Part shown: one piece after another, positions 18,256 to 28,008 of the stretch
Position numbering within the stretch: position 1 is the stretch's first letter
Layout of the letters: each line of letters opens with the position of its first letter
Origin: Streptococcus pasteurianus
Lineage (GTDB): Bacteria; Bacillota; Bacilli; Lactobacillales; Streptococcaceae
Length of the DNA stretch: 64,000 nt
Direction: 5' to 3'
NCBI RefSeq assembly: GCF_004843545.1
Contig: NZ_CP039457.1
Span: 1,454,501-1,518,500 of the forward strand
Program-made: the position numbers and the translations under genes
Notes under the pieces: generated by a model
What the model saw: the letters and a program-made list of their open reading frames with translations, nothing else
Database searches by the model: none
What the model was told of the DNA's origin: nothing

Positions 18256-19164
18256 TTAGTTATTTCTTGCGTATTTTAGACGCAAAACTTTTTCTTGTTG
18301 TTTATCCAAACGAAGCAGGATAACAACCTTATCAATACTCATGTTACTTTCAAGCAGACGTTCTGCTGCCATCATCAATCCGTTGTTGATACCCATTTCA
18401 AGAATTGGATTGTTCTTGTCATTAACATCAAAGATAAATTTATTATCAGGAAGGTCAAAGAGAACTTTCACAGCTCCGAACAGCTGTTCAAAGTTATCAA
18501 TAGCAACATCATAAACTGGTTTAATACCAGGCTTCAAGCTACGGCCACGGTGGTTAAACCACATTGAATGCCAGCCACCATTGAAAGCACCAACAACGTC
18601 ATTGTCATATGAATCACCAACGTAAAGTGTTGTTGCAGGGTTCATGTCAAATTGCTCCGCAGCAAGATTGAAAATCTCTTTTTCTGGTTTTTGGAAACCA
18701 GTCGCTTGGCTGACAAGGACACATTTTGGGTCAATATAATCATAAAGACCAAGTTTTTTAACTTTTTTCAGTTGGTGTTCCGTTGGTCCATTCGTTATAA
18801 TCCCCATTGGAACGCCTTTTTCTTTAAGAAAATCAAGCGTCATGCGCATCTCATCAAGCATTGTGATATTTTCCAATTCCTCTTCATAAATTTCTTGGAA
18901 ATGCACGCCAGTTGCTTCATCAATTTCACGGTAACCAAATTCTAATAAAGTTTCCTTGCAACGCCAAAAACGGAAATACTCAGTTGTCCACTCACCTGCC
19001 ATTACACGCGGAAATCCGACATCTGAATAATGACGGAAACGAATATAAGCCTGATTGATTTTACTCATATCAAAATCAGGGAAACATTTCTCAACGGCAA
19101 TACGATAAGGTGCTTGTTGGTCATAAATCGTATCATCAACATCAAAAACAATTGAAGTAATCAT
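18256..19164 (-). CDS. HAD-superfamily hydrolase with C-terminal helical extension
   Basis: This 302-residue protein has a HAD core: motif I DVDDTIYD at residues 8-15, motif II ITNGPT near 122, the motif III Lys in GFQKPEKEIF near 155, and motif IV YVGDSYDNDVVGA near 175. After the core (about residue 235) it carries a further 65 residues (LEMGINNGLMMAAERLL and a basic end) not found in small HAD phosphatases. The function of this extension and the substrate are unknown. It is monocistronic and convergent with the histidine phosphatase. Confidence 0.85.
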   Translation of the reverse strand: MITSIVFDVDDTIYDQQAPYRIAVEKCFPDFDMSKINQAYIRFRHYSDVGFPRVMAGEWTTEYFRFWRCKETLLEFGYREIDEATGVHFQEIYEEELENITMLDEMRMTLDFLKEKGVPMGIITNGPTEHQLKKVKKLGLYDYIDPKCVLVSQATGFQKPEKEIFNLAAEQFDMNPATTLYVGDSYDNDVVGAFNGGWHSMWFNHRGRSLKPGIKPVYDVAIDNFEQLFGAVKVLFDLPDNKFIFDVNDKNNPILEMGINNGLMMAAERLLESNMSIDKVVILLRLDKQQEKVLRLKYARNN

Positions 19165-19321
19165 GAATCTCTTTTCTCTCTAATAAATTTTACCGTCACA
19201 TATTATACTATTTTTTACCCTTCTTTTCAATCAAAGACAAGAAAACAAAGCTAATACAAAAGTGATTAATCTCCTTGTCCGTGTCGTTATATTTACAAGA
19301 CATGGTGTTTTGAACTTTGAC

Positions 19322-19418
19322 AATCTGAAAATAGCCCCGTTTCAAGTCAGCAACAAGAAAAAACTTGCTGAAAAATCGAATTTCTTTTGAAATTACCAAT
19401 TTTTGTCTCACTCTCAAG
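19322..19418. repeat. Partial copy of the intergenic repeat (right half)
   Basis: The region from AAGTCAGCAACAAGAA to TTTTTGTCTCACTCTC matches, with substitutions and a deletion, the right half of the full copy at 15771-15892. It lies in the 329-bp gap before lysS, which holds no other recognisable feature apart from the lysS promoter (TACAAT near 19461). Confidence 0.6.
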
Positions 19419-19460
19419 CAAAGCACGCAAAAATAAGGTGTATTCTAACTTCTTTTATGA

Positions 19461-20984
<1,524 letters not shown>

Positions 20985-21011
20985 ATTAGATTATATAATC
21001 ATTTAAAACCT

Positions 21012-21040
21012 TCCCTTGAATAATTCAAGGGATATTTTTT
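21012..21040 (+). terminator. Terminator after lysS
   Basis: Perfect arms CCCTTGAA and TTCAAGGG with a three-base loop, followed by a T run. Confidence 0.85.
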
Positions 21041-21121
21041 AGCTTAAAATAAAAGAAAACTGACAGCTGAAATTCTTCTGCTTGTGCTAAAATACCTATC
21101 AATTTACTGGGAATTGACACT

Positions 21122-21692
21122 ATGCAAAATATACACATGAAAAAATTATCGATGCCTTCTTTGCATTGGCTTCAGAAAATCCAGAGAAATCAAATATTAC
21201 AATTTCCAAGATTGCTTCCAAAGCAGGCAGTTCAAGATAGGCCTTTTATCAAAAATATTTTAAAAATTTCAATGAAATTATATGATCATAATCTCATCAA
21301 TAAAGAGATTTTCCAAGTATTTAATTACAATCTCTTCAGTAATCAACCCTTTAGATTACATAGCTGAAAATGTTTTACCAGCAATTTGGAAGGAGAGACA
21401 GTGGATAAGGTGTCTCTATACTACAAATATCGATCCTAATTTTGAAGATTTTATTGTCTCTACTTACACTAAGCGGGGTGCTTCAAATATTGTCCCAAAA
21501 GAAGGACAATTCAATCTCTCAAATGAAGAAGTGGTTCAACTCGTTACATCACTTACTGTAGTTGTTATTAAAAATTGGATTACTCAAGATAATCCCTCTC
21601 CACCTAAGCATTTTAAGGGAGAATTTCTGAGGCTTATCAGAACACCTATTTATGAATATATCAATCATACAGCTGTTACCGTCTCTGATTAA
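21122..21692 (+). pseudogene. Broken TetR/AcrR-family regulator
   Basis: Pieces in three frames join into one TetR-like protein. After an ATG at 21122, frame 1 reads THEKIIDAFFALASENPEKS, then NITISKIASKAGSSR, a helix-turn-helix of TetR type. It is cut by a TAG near 21238, continues as AFYQKYFKNFNEII, then shifts frame. From 21282 a third frame gives the ligand-binding half (LDYIAENVLPAIWKERQW onward) to 21692. At least two frameshifts and one nonsense codon are needed, so the gene is dead. The regulated partner is not visible nearby. Confidence 0.8.
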
Positions 21693-21732
21693 ATACCTAA
21701 AATCTCCCTAATATAAAGTTAGATATGATTTT

Positions 21733-22488
21733 TCACTCCACCACCAACTCACTGATATCCTCAATTACTTTGGCGTTCATAGTATTGAGGGTTTCGATTT
21801 CTGATTGGTTGTATGGGAATGTGTTAAGCAGGATACCGTCGATGCCTGCTGCTTGTGCGATTGCCATGTCGCTCGTAAAATCATTGCCAACCATAACGGT
21901 TTCTTCTGGATTGAGTTGATTGTCGTTCAAGACCAGATTCATGAGTTCAACTTGTGGTTTTTTCATTTTGTAATCAGACGAGATATAAATCTTATCAAGA
22001 AATTCTCTGCACCCTGTCATTTCAATTTCAGCTTGAGTGAAAGCTCGCTGTGCATTTGACAATAAAATAACTGTTGCTCCTACTTCTTTGAGTGTTTTCA
22101 AAGTCGCTAAGGTATTTTCGTACGTTTGCAATTTCTTGCGTGACAACATTCTAAAAGTTTGGGCAATTAGATTTCCCCATGTTTCAAGGTCTAAAATAAT
22201 GCTATCTGTGGCATGCTTGTGCGGTGCTTCTAACAGCAATTCAATAAAAACAACCACCAAATCAACCTCAACATGTTCTAACTGATAACGTTTGCGTAAT
22301 TGATTTTCTTGACGTTTAATATGTTCATTATAATTTGCTTTAAGCTCCGCAGCAGAATAATCAGCGCCATAAGCAGCATAAAGCGCAGCCATTTGTTCCC
22401 AAAGCTTCTCGTTTTCCTCGTCTGTCCAAATATCCACAAGTGTTCCATAAAAGTCAAAAATGTAATTCTTATATTGCAAATCTGCCAT
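21733..22488 (-). CDS. HAD family hydrolase (YjjG-like nucleotidase/phosphatase)
   Basis: This 251-residue protein has HAD motif I FDFYGTLVD at residues 11-19, a cap of about 80 residues, motif II LLSNAQ near 140, the motif III Lys in KMKKPQVELM near 175 and motif IV MVGNDFTSDMAIA near 197. It resembles YjjG-type pyrimidine nucleotidases and other small phosphatases; the substrate is unknown. It lies on the opposite strand from, and convergent with, the dead TetR gene. Confidence 0.87.
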   Translation of the reverse strand: MADLQYKNYIFDFYGTLVDIWTDEENEKLWEQMAALYAAYGADYSAAELKANYNEHIKRQENQLRKRYQLEHVEVDLVVVFIELLLEAPHKHATDSIILDLETWGNLIAQTFRMLSRKKLQTYENTLATLKTLKEVGATVILLSNAQRAFTQAEIEMTGCREFLDKIYISSDYKMKKPQVELMNLVLNDNQLNPEETVMVGNDFTSDMAIAQAAGIDGILLNTFPYNQSEIETLNTMNAKVIEDISELVVE

Positions 22489-22631
22489 TTTTCTCGCCTT
22501 TTTTAGTGATTATGATTACGTTTCCAAATTTCATTATAAAGAAAAATACATGATTTGACTAGCCTTAGAATGTCAAAGAAAGCCACTTTATGCTACAATG
22601 TAGATAAGTATTATATTGAAAAGGAATTGCT

Positions 22632-22775
22632 ATGTCTAAAAATATCATCTATTTCATTTCTGCTATCATTTTTTTAACTTATGGTTTGTTAACACATAAA
22701 ACAATCTTTATCATTCTGGGAATTGTTTTTGGAGTGATTGGGGTAGCAGACTATCTCAAACATAAAGGAAAATGA
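22632..22775 (+). CDS. Small membrane protein, 47 residues
   Basis: I do not recognise the family. The ORF starts MSKNIIYFISAIIFLTYGLL and ends in the basic DYLKHKGK. Two hydrophobic stretches (residues 4-20 and 25-40) separated by LTHK suggest a small hairpin in the membrane. AAAGGA lies 6-7 nt before the ATG, a TACAAT -10 is near 22594, and a hairpin terminator (AAATCGC/GCGATTT) begins at the stop codon. Promoter, binding site and terminator together make a real gene likely. Confidence 0.65.
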   Translation: MSKNIIYFISAIIFLTYGLLTHKTIFIILGIVFGVIGVADYLKHKGK

Positions 22776-22801
22776 AATCGCTAAAAAAGCGATTTTTTTC
22801 T
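22775..22801 (+). terminator. Terminator after the 47-residue gene
   Basis: AAATCGC and GCGATTT arms with a T run. Confidence 0.7.
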
Positions 22802-22863
22802 TGACATTCTGATTAGTTTTGAATGAAATTTAGTCAACCAAAATAAAGTTTGAGATTAACTAA
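22801..22863 (+). promoter_or_regulatory. bioY promoter with BirA-like operator
   Basis: A -35 TTGACA (22801-22806) and weak -10 TGAAAT (22824-22829), 17 bp apart, are followed directly by TTAGTCAACC (22830-22839), 14 bp, and GATTAACTAA (22854-22863). The two half-sites are inverted and match at 8 of 10 positions. This layout fits the biotin repressor BirA, which controls bioY in Firmicutes. Confidence 0.6.
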
Positions 22864-22881
22864 AATAACTAAGGAGATGTT

Positions 22882-23411
22882 ATGTCTAGAAATAAGCTTT
22901 TAACACTCATCTTCCCAGCATTTGGTGCTGCTTTAATTACGATACTTTCACAGATTGTGATTCTTATTGGAACGATTCCATTTACACTTCAAACGCTTGC
23001 TGTTGGGCTTATTGCTTCGATCTTCCGTTCACGTGAAGCCACGTTCAGTGTGGCGCTTTATCTGATACTTGGCGCTATTGGACTTCCTGTTTTCGCAGGC
23101 GGTAGCGGCGGCATTGCAGCATTATCAGGTCCAACATCTGGTTTTCTCTGGGGATTTCTTTTCTACGCTGCCTTAACTTCTTACCTAACCAATATCGAAA
23201 GCTCTTTGGCTAAGATTTTTTGTTAGCAATCTACTCGGTAATTGTTTAAGCATTGATTGGCTTACAATTTTTAGCAAATATGAACTGGCAAGCTACTTTC
23301 TTGGCTGGCGTTGTCCCCTTCATCATTCCTGAAATTGGAAAACTTATAGCTACTACAGCTATCAGTAAACCTTTATTTCTCTCTCTGAAAAATACTGCTT
23401 ATTTTGCATAA
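22882..23411 (+). pseudogene. bioY: Broken biotin transporter S component BioY
   Basis: The first 114 residues read as BioY: membrane segments and the motif GAIGLPVFAGGSGGIAALSGPTSGFLWGF. After IESSLAKIF the frame runs into TAG. The remainder continues in the next frame (FLLAIYSVIV, a further stop, then ALIGLQFLANMNWQATFLAG and VVPFIIPEIGKLIATTAIS) to TAA at 23409-23411. One frameshift at the T6 run near 23217 and one nonsense codon inactivate it. An intact BioY is about 180 residues and binds biotin for an ECF transporter. Confidence 0.85.
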
Positions 23412-23448
23412 AAAAGAGTTGACAGATGAAAAATCTGCCAACTTTTTA
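23411..23448. terminator. Bidirectional terminator between bioY remnant and ydbC-like gene
   Basis: GTTGACAGAT and ATCTGCCAAC arms flanked by A and T runs serve both strands. Confidence 0.75.
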
Positions 23449-23456
23449 TCTCTAAC

Positions 23457-23669
23457 TTAGCCGCGGAAAGCGTCCAAGATGATTTTAAATTCATCATTTG
23501 TGAGTGTCACACCTTTACCCATTTTGCTGTGGTCTGGGCTCCATGAACGAATATCAAATTTTGGCTCTGCTCCGTTAAAACTAACACGGTTCAATTCTTT
23601 TGTCCAACCTTTATCGCTTTCAGATAGGGTAAGTAAGTGTTCGACAATTTCAAATTTAAATTCTGACAT
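23457..23669 (-). CDS. YdbC-family PC4-like ssDNA-binding protein
   Basis: This 70-residue protein matches the YdbC family, bacterial relatives of the eukaryotic coactivator PC4 that bind single-stranded DNA. The conserved core reads GWTKELNRVSFNGAEPKFDI, then RSWSPDHSKMGKGVTLTNDE. The C-terminal helix (EFKIILDAF) would support dimerisation. A purine-rich binding site (AGGAGGAAG-like) precedes the ATG. It is a monocistronic gene. The cellular role of these proteins is poorly known. Confidence 0.85.
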   Translation of the reverse strand: MSEFKFEIVEHLLTLSESDKGWTKELNRVSFNGAEPKFDIRSWSPDHSKMGKGVTLTNDEFKIILDAFRG

Positions 23670-23778
23670 AATAAATCTTCCTCCTAATATATATATTCGT
23701 AAAAAAACTTTCTAAACTTTTGATTATTTATTTTTTTCTTCAAAAGGTGTATAATCATTTTATCAATTTTTTAGGTAA

Positions 23779-24108
23779 ATGACTATGAAAAATCTTATCA
23801 AACGTTTAAAAAGGCAAGCACAGGCTTATGTTGACTTTCGTGCTCAACCAGCCGCAGATATTAATCTGAAAACTCACAAAATCATCACAACCATCAAAGA
23901 AGCGCAAGAAAAGCAATTAGCGCTCCATGCTATTTACAAAGACGGCAGTTTTACAGGTGATTTGGTCAAATACGACCCCAAAAATAACAAATTAATCCTC
24001 AAAAACTTCCAAAAGAATATCTCAACAATCATCGCTATCAGTGATATCAATCGTTTGACATTGGTACCACCAACTGTCCGTAAATCTCAAGAACTAGACA
24101 AAAAATGA
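23779..24108 (+). CDS. Hypothetical cytoplasmic protein, 109 residues
   Basis: I do not recognise a named family. The protein has a basic N-terminal helix (KNLIKRLKRQAQAYVDFRAQ) and then a beta-rich segment (LALHAIYKDGSFTGDLVKYD, then KLILKNFQKNISTIIAISDI) that resembles a small barrel like those of Sm-like or YolD-like proteins; that likeness is inference. A TATAAT -10 lies at about 23749-23754. The second Met (23785) has better spacing from AGGT and may be the true start. A bidirectional terminator follows. Confidence 0.7.
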   Translation: MTMKNLIKRLKRQAQAYVDFRAQPAADINLKTHKIITTIKEAQEKQLALHAIYKDGSFTGDLVKYDPKNNKLILKNFQKNISTIIAISDINRLTLVPPTVRKSQELDKK

Positions 24109-24152
24109 ACGACCCTACCTACGCCATTACGTTTAAGAGTCGTTCATTTTTT
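24100..24152. terminator. Bidirectional terminator
   Basis: AAAAAATGAACGAC and GTCGTTCATTTTTT are perfect 14-base arms 25 bp apart, between convergent genes. Confidence 0.8.
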
Positions 24153-24167
24153 AATAATTATTACTGA

Positions 24168-25457
24168 TTATGCTCTAACAGTTTTGCTAGAACCGTCGCT
24201 TTTATAAAGGTTCACAAGTCCTTCTTTACGAGCACGAATCATATCTCCTGCTTGAACGGCTTGAGGGACAGTGATTGTCAATAATTCCATTGGATTTGGA
24301 GCACGATCAATTTTATTGCCATCAGCATCATGCAAATCTTTGATGTAAGTTTCAAAATGACGGAATCCTGGTCCATAGAATTCGACAGCATCTCCTTCGA
24401 GAATAACGTTACGTTGACGGATTGTTGCTGTCATTGTTTCTTCATCAAAGGCAACAACTTCACCGACAAATTTATATTGTGGTATTTTACGACGAGCGCC
24501 AAAGAGTTGTTCGTTTTCTGTTGGTGTTTGATAGTAGAAACCAGTTGCTAATTCACGTTGGGCAACTTTCCAAAGCTCATCAAGTAATTCACCTTTGATA
24601 GCTTCGAATTTTGCTGGGCTTTCTAGGTAAGCATCGACGGCTGCACGGTAGCAGTTTGTGACCGTTGATACGTAGTGAATTGATTTCATACGACCTTCAA
24701 TCTTAAAGCTATCGACACCATTTTCAATCAAATCAGGCAAGTGTTCAATCATACACATATCAACTGATGACATAGAAAAGGGCTCTGGAATTTCACCTTC
24801 AAGACTTTTACGTTCTTGACCAAACGGCATATCGTAAAGGTCATATTTCCAACGACAAGATTGTGAACAACCGCCACGGTTAGCATCACGGTGACTCATA
24901 TGATTAGAAAGGACACAACGCCCTGAATAACTGATACACATTGCGCCGTGAACGAAAGCTTCAATTTCAAGTGAGGTGTGTTTACGAATTTCTTCAATTT
25001 CAGCAATTCCGACTTCACGCGCCAAAACAACACGAGACACACCGATTTCTTCCCAGAAAGCAAAGGCTTCATAGTTGGTTGTCGAAGCTTGTGTTGACAC
25101 ATGGACTTCTAAACCTGGTGCTTCTGTTAAACAAATTACCATAAGTGCTGGGTCAGATACGATAATGGCATCCAAGCCCAGATCACGAAGTTCACGGAAC
25201 CACTCTCCTGCACCAGTTTCGTTTCCTTCGTGGGTAACCATATTTGCTGCGACGTGGACCTTAGCACCATGCGCATGGGCATAATTAATTCCTTCTTGCA
25301 ATTCTTCCATCGTGAAGTTACCAGCACGGCTACGAAGACCGTAAGCTTGTCCACCGACAAAGACTGCATCAGCTCCATAATCAACAGCGACTTTTAATTT
25401 CTCAAGAGTACCAGCAGGTGCTAAAACCTCTGGACGTTTTAAAGTTTTTTCTGACAT
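24168..25457 (-). CDS. trhP: U32 family protein, tRNA uridine 5-hydroxylation (TrhP/YrrO-like)
   Basis: This 429-residue protein has the U32 signature: RPEVLAPAGTLEKLKVAVDYGAD at the start, and EAFVHGAMCISYSGRCVLSN followed by NRGGCSQSCRWKYDL near residues 170-205, whose cysteines probably hold an Fe-S cluster. Although named peptidases, these proteins act with prephenate in 5-hydroxyuridine formation at tRNA position 34 (E. coli TrhP; B. subtilis YrrN/YrrO). The C-terminal beta domain (about 335-420) is present. It lies about 130 bp downstream of a smaller U32 gene, matching the Bacillus pair. Confidence 0.9.
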   Translation of the reverse strand: MSEKTLKRPEVLAPAGTLEKLKVAVDYGADAVFVGGQAYGLRSRAGNFTMEELQEGINYAHAHGAKVHVAANMVTHEGNETGAGEWFRELRDLGLDAIIVSDPALMVICLTEAPGLEVHVSTQASTTNYEAFAFWEEIGVSRVVLAREVGIAEIEEIRKHTSLEIEAFVHGAMCISYSGRCVLSNHMSHRDANRGGCSQSCRWKYDLYDMPFGQERKSLEGEIPEPFSMSSVDMCMIEHLPDLIENGVDSFKIEGRMKSIHYVSTVTNCYRAAVDAYLESPAKFEAIKGELLDELWKVAQRELATGFYYQTPTENEQLFGARRKIPQYKFVGEVVAFDEETMTATIRQRNVILEGDAVEFYGPGFRHFETYIKDLHDADGNKIDRAPNPMELLTITVPQAVQAGDMIRARKEGLVNLYKSDGSSKTVRA

Positions 25458-25530
25458 TATTATATTCCTATTTCCAAGATAGTAAAATTTAAAGATAAAT
25501 ATCTTTACAACAATTTCAGTTAATTAGCTA

Positions 25531-25570
25531 ACTTGTCATGCCCTGAAATAGTAACTCAATCATGACAAGA
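25531..25570. repeat. Inverted repeat between the two U32 genes
   Basis: CTTGTCATG and CATGACAAG arms flank about 20 bp in the gap between the paired genes. There is no T run, so it is not a clear terminator; an mRNA processing hairpin is possible. Confidence 0.5.
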
Positions 25571-25588
25571 GTTCATTTTGGGGTAGTT

Positions 25589-26515
25589 TTACTTCACTTC
25601 CTCTGGGTCAAATTCATAGAATCCAGTTCCAAGTGTGCGACCTTTTGGATGTAATTTACGAATTTCTTCATCCAATAAGAAAGCTTGGTCTTGTGTAAAT
25701 TCAGCTGCTTCAATCAATTCTTTAGCTTTGACAAAGCATTTAACAATCTCAACAAAATCATGTCCTGGACAATAAATACCGTCCAATTTCCAATGAGTGA
25801 AATTATGGTCAGTTAACTCTGTCAATTTTGGCATCATATCAAGATCATCAGTATCAAAAATATGTGTGCCATGTTTATCCTCAAAAATTGAGTAATGAGA
25901 GTCTTTATTGCTTGGTTCAGCAAGGAAAAGACCACGTTCACGTGTTTTTTCATCATCAATGTGCGTAAAATTGTAATAATTTTGCAATAATGGACGTTTT
26001 GAATGATGAATGACAGTAGCTCCGTAAACAAGCACTTCAGCTGGGTAGCGAAGATTTTCTGACATTTTGAACAATTCGACCGACGGGATTTCACGAGCAA
26101 GAACGACTTCACTAGCGCCATGGTCTCCCCAGAAATTCACTTGACGACTTGATGTTACAAAAACAGAAACATCATAAATCATCTTGAAATCGTAGCCTTC
26201 ATTTTTATTGATGTGAAAAACACCTGCATCTCCTGCTACTAAATAATCGGCTTTAATGTCTTTCAAAAAATCAAGATACGGGCGAACTGCATTAATCATA
26301 TCTTGGTGCAACAACGCATTACAAGCAATACTTAGTTCTTTTCCAGCATCATGAACTAGCTTAGCGATTTCAGAAAGTTCATCATAAGTAAAATTATGAG
26401 GCAAACGTAAACCATAGTTTTCCTCACCCACATAAATACGATCAACGCCGGCATCTAAAAGCTCTTTGACCTGCTCAATAGATTCAGCTGTCGCAGTAAT
26501 AATTATTTTTTCCAT
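25589..26515 (-). CDS. U32 family protein (YrrN-like partner of TrhP)
   Basis: This 308-residue protein is the shorter U32 paralogue. Visible features are IYVGEENYGLRLPHNFT near residues 28-44, VVLAREIPSVELFKM near 135, and a VLVYGATVIHHSKRPLLQNYYNF stretch near 155-177 where the long paralogue has its first cysteines; here the cysteines are mostly missing, as in YrrN. It probably works with the longer partner in tRNA hydroxylation. It is the first gene of the pair. Confidence 0.85.
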   Translation of the reverse strand: MEKIIITATAESIEQVKELLDAGVDRIYVGEENYGLRLPHNFTYDELSEIAKLVHDAGKELSIACNALLHQDMINAVRPYLDFLKDIKADYLVAGDAGVFHINKNEGYDFKMIYDVSVFVTSSRQVNFWGDHGASEVVLAREIPSVELFKMSENLRYPAEVLVYGATVIHHSKRPLLQNYYNFTHIDDEKTRERGLFLAEPSNKDSHYSIFEDKHGTHIFDTDDLDMMPKLTELTDHNFTHWKLDGIYCPGHDFVEIVKCFVKAKELIEAAEFTQDQAFLLDEEIRKLHPKGRTLGTGFYEFDPEEVK

Positions 26516-26519
26516 AACG

Positions 26520-26784
26520 TTTTAATTATACCACTCCTATAACAATTAGTCACAGATATCCTCTAAAATCTTATTGTTATAGCTTTCTAAAAAGTTTTAG
26601 TGTCATCTCAAAATGAGAAAAACTTTATGAGAGGAGAGGCTCAAAAAGAAATCCTCATTTTGAAACAAAAAAGAGGAACAACTATTTTAAACATATTTTT
26701 TAACATCAGTCAAGGGATTTTTTTAAAAGGTGACAAATTTGTTAATTTATGGTATGATATCTAAGTATCAGAGGAGAGAGGATT
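26520..26784. other. Gap with inverted repeat and promoter for the DUF3270 gene
   Basis: The 265-bp gap contains TCAAAATGAG (about 26605) and CTCATTTTGA (about 26654) as widely spaced inverted arms. Near the DUF3270 gene a TATGAT -10 (about 26753) and a GAGGAGAGAGG binding site are visible. Nothing else is recognised. Confidence 0.35.
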
Positions 26785-27069
26785 ATGCCAACACCATTAA
26801 AGCAACACAAAGAGTTTGAAGAACGGCATTATCAAGAAGATAATGCACCAAAATTTCAAGAATTTCAAGAAATTGACCACAGAAATGCTAAATTAAAAGA
26901 GTTAATGTTTTTTGCTCGTATTGCATTATTTGGAATTTCGACTGTCGTCATTTCATTCTTTTTGCTGGTCTTGAATCTAGCTCCAATCTGGGCTTTCTTA
27001 TTTGCCTCTCTTATTAGCCTAGCTATTACGTCAGCTGTTTCAAGTATTATTTGGTCTTTAAGACATTGA
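26785..27069 (+). CDS. DUF3270 family small membrane protein
   Basis: The 94-residue protein matches the streptococcal DUF3270 family as I remember it: a hydrophilic N-terminus of about 45 residues (PTPLKQHKEFEERHYQED) followed by two membrane segments (about 47-66 and 70-90). A strong GAGGAGAGAGG site precedes the ATG. The function is unknown. Confidence 0.75.
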   Translation: MPTPLKQHKEFEERHYQEDNAPKFQEFQEIDHRNAKLKELMFFARIALFGISTVVISFFLLVLNLAPIWAFLFASLISLAITSAVSSIIWSLRH

Positions 27070-27177
27070 AATGAACCACTACAACTCCACTTTGGGGTTG
27101 TTTTTATATTTTTCTTATTTTAGCTTCACAAAAATTTCTTACAAATGATACTAACCTTGTCAGCTTTATCTGTAACC

Positions 27178-27300
27178 TCAATAGCTCACTGAACTATTTA
27201 AACTAATCAACTATGCGGGGATGGTACAACGAATACAGAACTTTTTGTGTTCAGTACCACTCCCTCAAAATTTCCGTGTGGCTGCTTTTATCGCTGTTTC
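27178..27300. repeat. Degraded, rearranged copy of the intergenic repeat
   Basis: AGCTCACTGAACTATTT and TGCGGGGATGG match modules of the full copy at 15559-15892, but in reversed order. Next to it, at about 27285-27376, an open stretch FRVAAFIAVSATFITAVIIA to a stop resembles the end of a membrane protein; it lacks a start and is probably a remnant. Confidence 0.45.
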
Positions 27301-27436
27301 AGCCACTTTTATCACAGCGGTAATTATCGCTTTTATGTTTGGTTCGCTCGCAAATAATTCTAAAATTGAATTGTAACTTATTTTTGGTTAAAAGTAGATT
27401 TAGCTACATTCTGAAAAGTCCGCTAAACACAAATTT

Positions 27437-27530
27437 GCTTTCCTATTTCAGGCTCGAACATAAAAAGGTCCACTGGACCTTCTCGCTTTCCTGTTTTAGG
27501 GCTCGAACATAAAAAGGTCCACTGGACCTT
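27437..27530. repeat. Tandem pair of a 45-46-bp palindromic module
   Basis: Copy 1 (27437-27481) and copy 2 (27485-27530) share GGCTCGAACATAAAAAGGTC and the hairpin GGTCCACTGGACC. They differ at only a few positions. A related hairpin (TCTCCACTGGAGA) sits in the right part of the full repeat at about 15861. The second copy doubles as terminator of the YtxH operon. Confidence 0.7.
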
Positions 27531-27533
27531 TTT
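27511..27533 (-). terminator. Terminator of the hprK-lgt-DUF948-YtxH operon
   Basis: AAAAAGGTCCA and TGGACCTTTTT arms around one C, just after the YtxH stop codon. It belongs to the tandem repeat module. Confidence 0.7.
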
Positions 27534-27534
27534 A

Positions 27535-28008
27535 TTATTCTTCATCAGCTTCTTCGGTAGTAGTCTCAGGCATTTTAATTGCTGGTGCTTCTTCGTCTTG
27601 TGTGTAGTCAATGATAATGTCATCAACTTCTGCTTTTGTCTCTTCTTTAATTTCTTCTGCTTCGTTAACCGCTTCAGATACTTTAGAAGTGAATCCTGAG
27701 ACTTTTTCAGAAGCAAAGTCGGCTGCGGCTTTCCCTTTTTCTTTTACAGTATCCAAAAATTCATCGGTTGTTAATTCACCAGATTCAAATTTTTGGCGGT
27801 AATCGTTAAAAGTATCAACAGCTAAATCTGTATATTCTGTTGCTTTATCTTTTGCTTTCTGATGATACTCAGCAGGATTTTCTTTATAGGCCTCATAAGC
27901 TTTAGCAGCTTTCTTTTGGAATTCCTTACCTTTTTCAGTAGATAGGAAATAAGCTGCGGCTGCACCAGAGGCAACACCAATAATTACGTTTTTCAATAGT
28001 TTACTCAT
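27535..28008 (-). CDS. YtxH domain-containing protein
   Basis: This 157-residue protein begins with a glycine/alanine-rich membrane segment (LLKNVIIGVASGAAAAYFLS), followed by TEKGKEFQKKAAKAYEAYKE, the YtxH pattern. The rest is a charged, probably helical region rich in Lys, Glu and Asp. YtxH proteins are linked to general stress in Bacillus but have no known activity. The start overlaps the DUF948 stop by 4 bp, and the two families often occur together. Confidence 0.85.
   Translation of the reverse strand: MSKLLKNVIIGVASGAAAAYFLSTEKGKEFQKKAAKAYEAYKENPAEYHQKAKDKATEYTDLAVDTFNDYRQKFESGELTTDEFLDTVKEKGKAAADFASEKVSGFTSKVSEAVNEAEEIKEETKAEVDDIIIDYTQDEEAPAIKMPETTTEEADEE

Noticed and set aside
19208..19426. 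72-codon ORF on the minus strand before lysS
   Set aside because: It lies in the partial repeat copy, has no ribosome binding site and no recognisable protein features.
21122..21692. Two separate small genes (81 and 136 codons)
   Set aside because: Their frames join into one TetR protein with lesions, so a single pseudogene explains both.
27423..27716. 97-codon ORF on the minus strand overlapping the YtxH gene
   Set aside because: It is a frame shadow of the YtxH gene running into the tandem repeat module.
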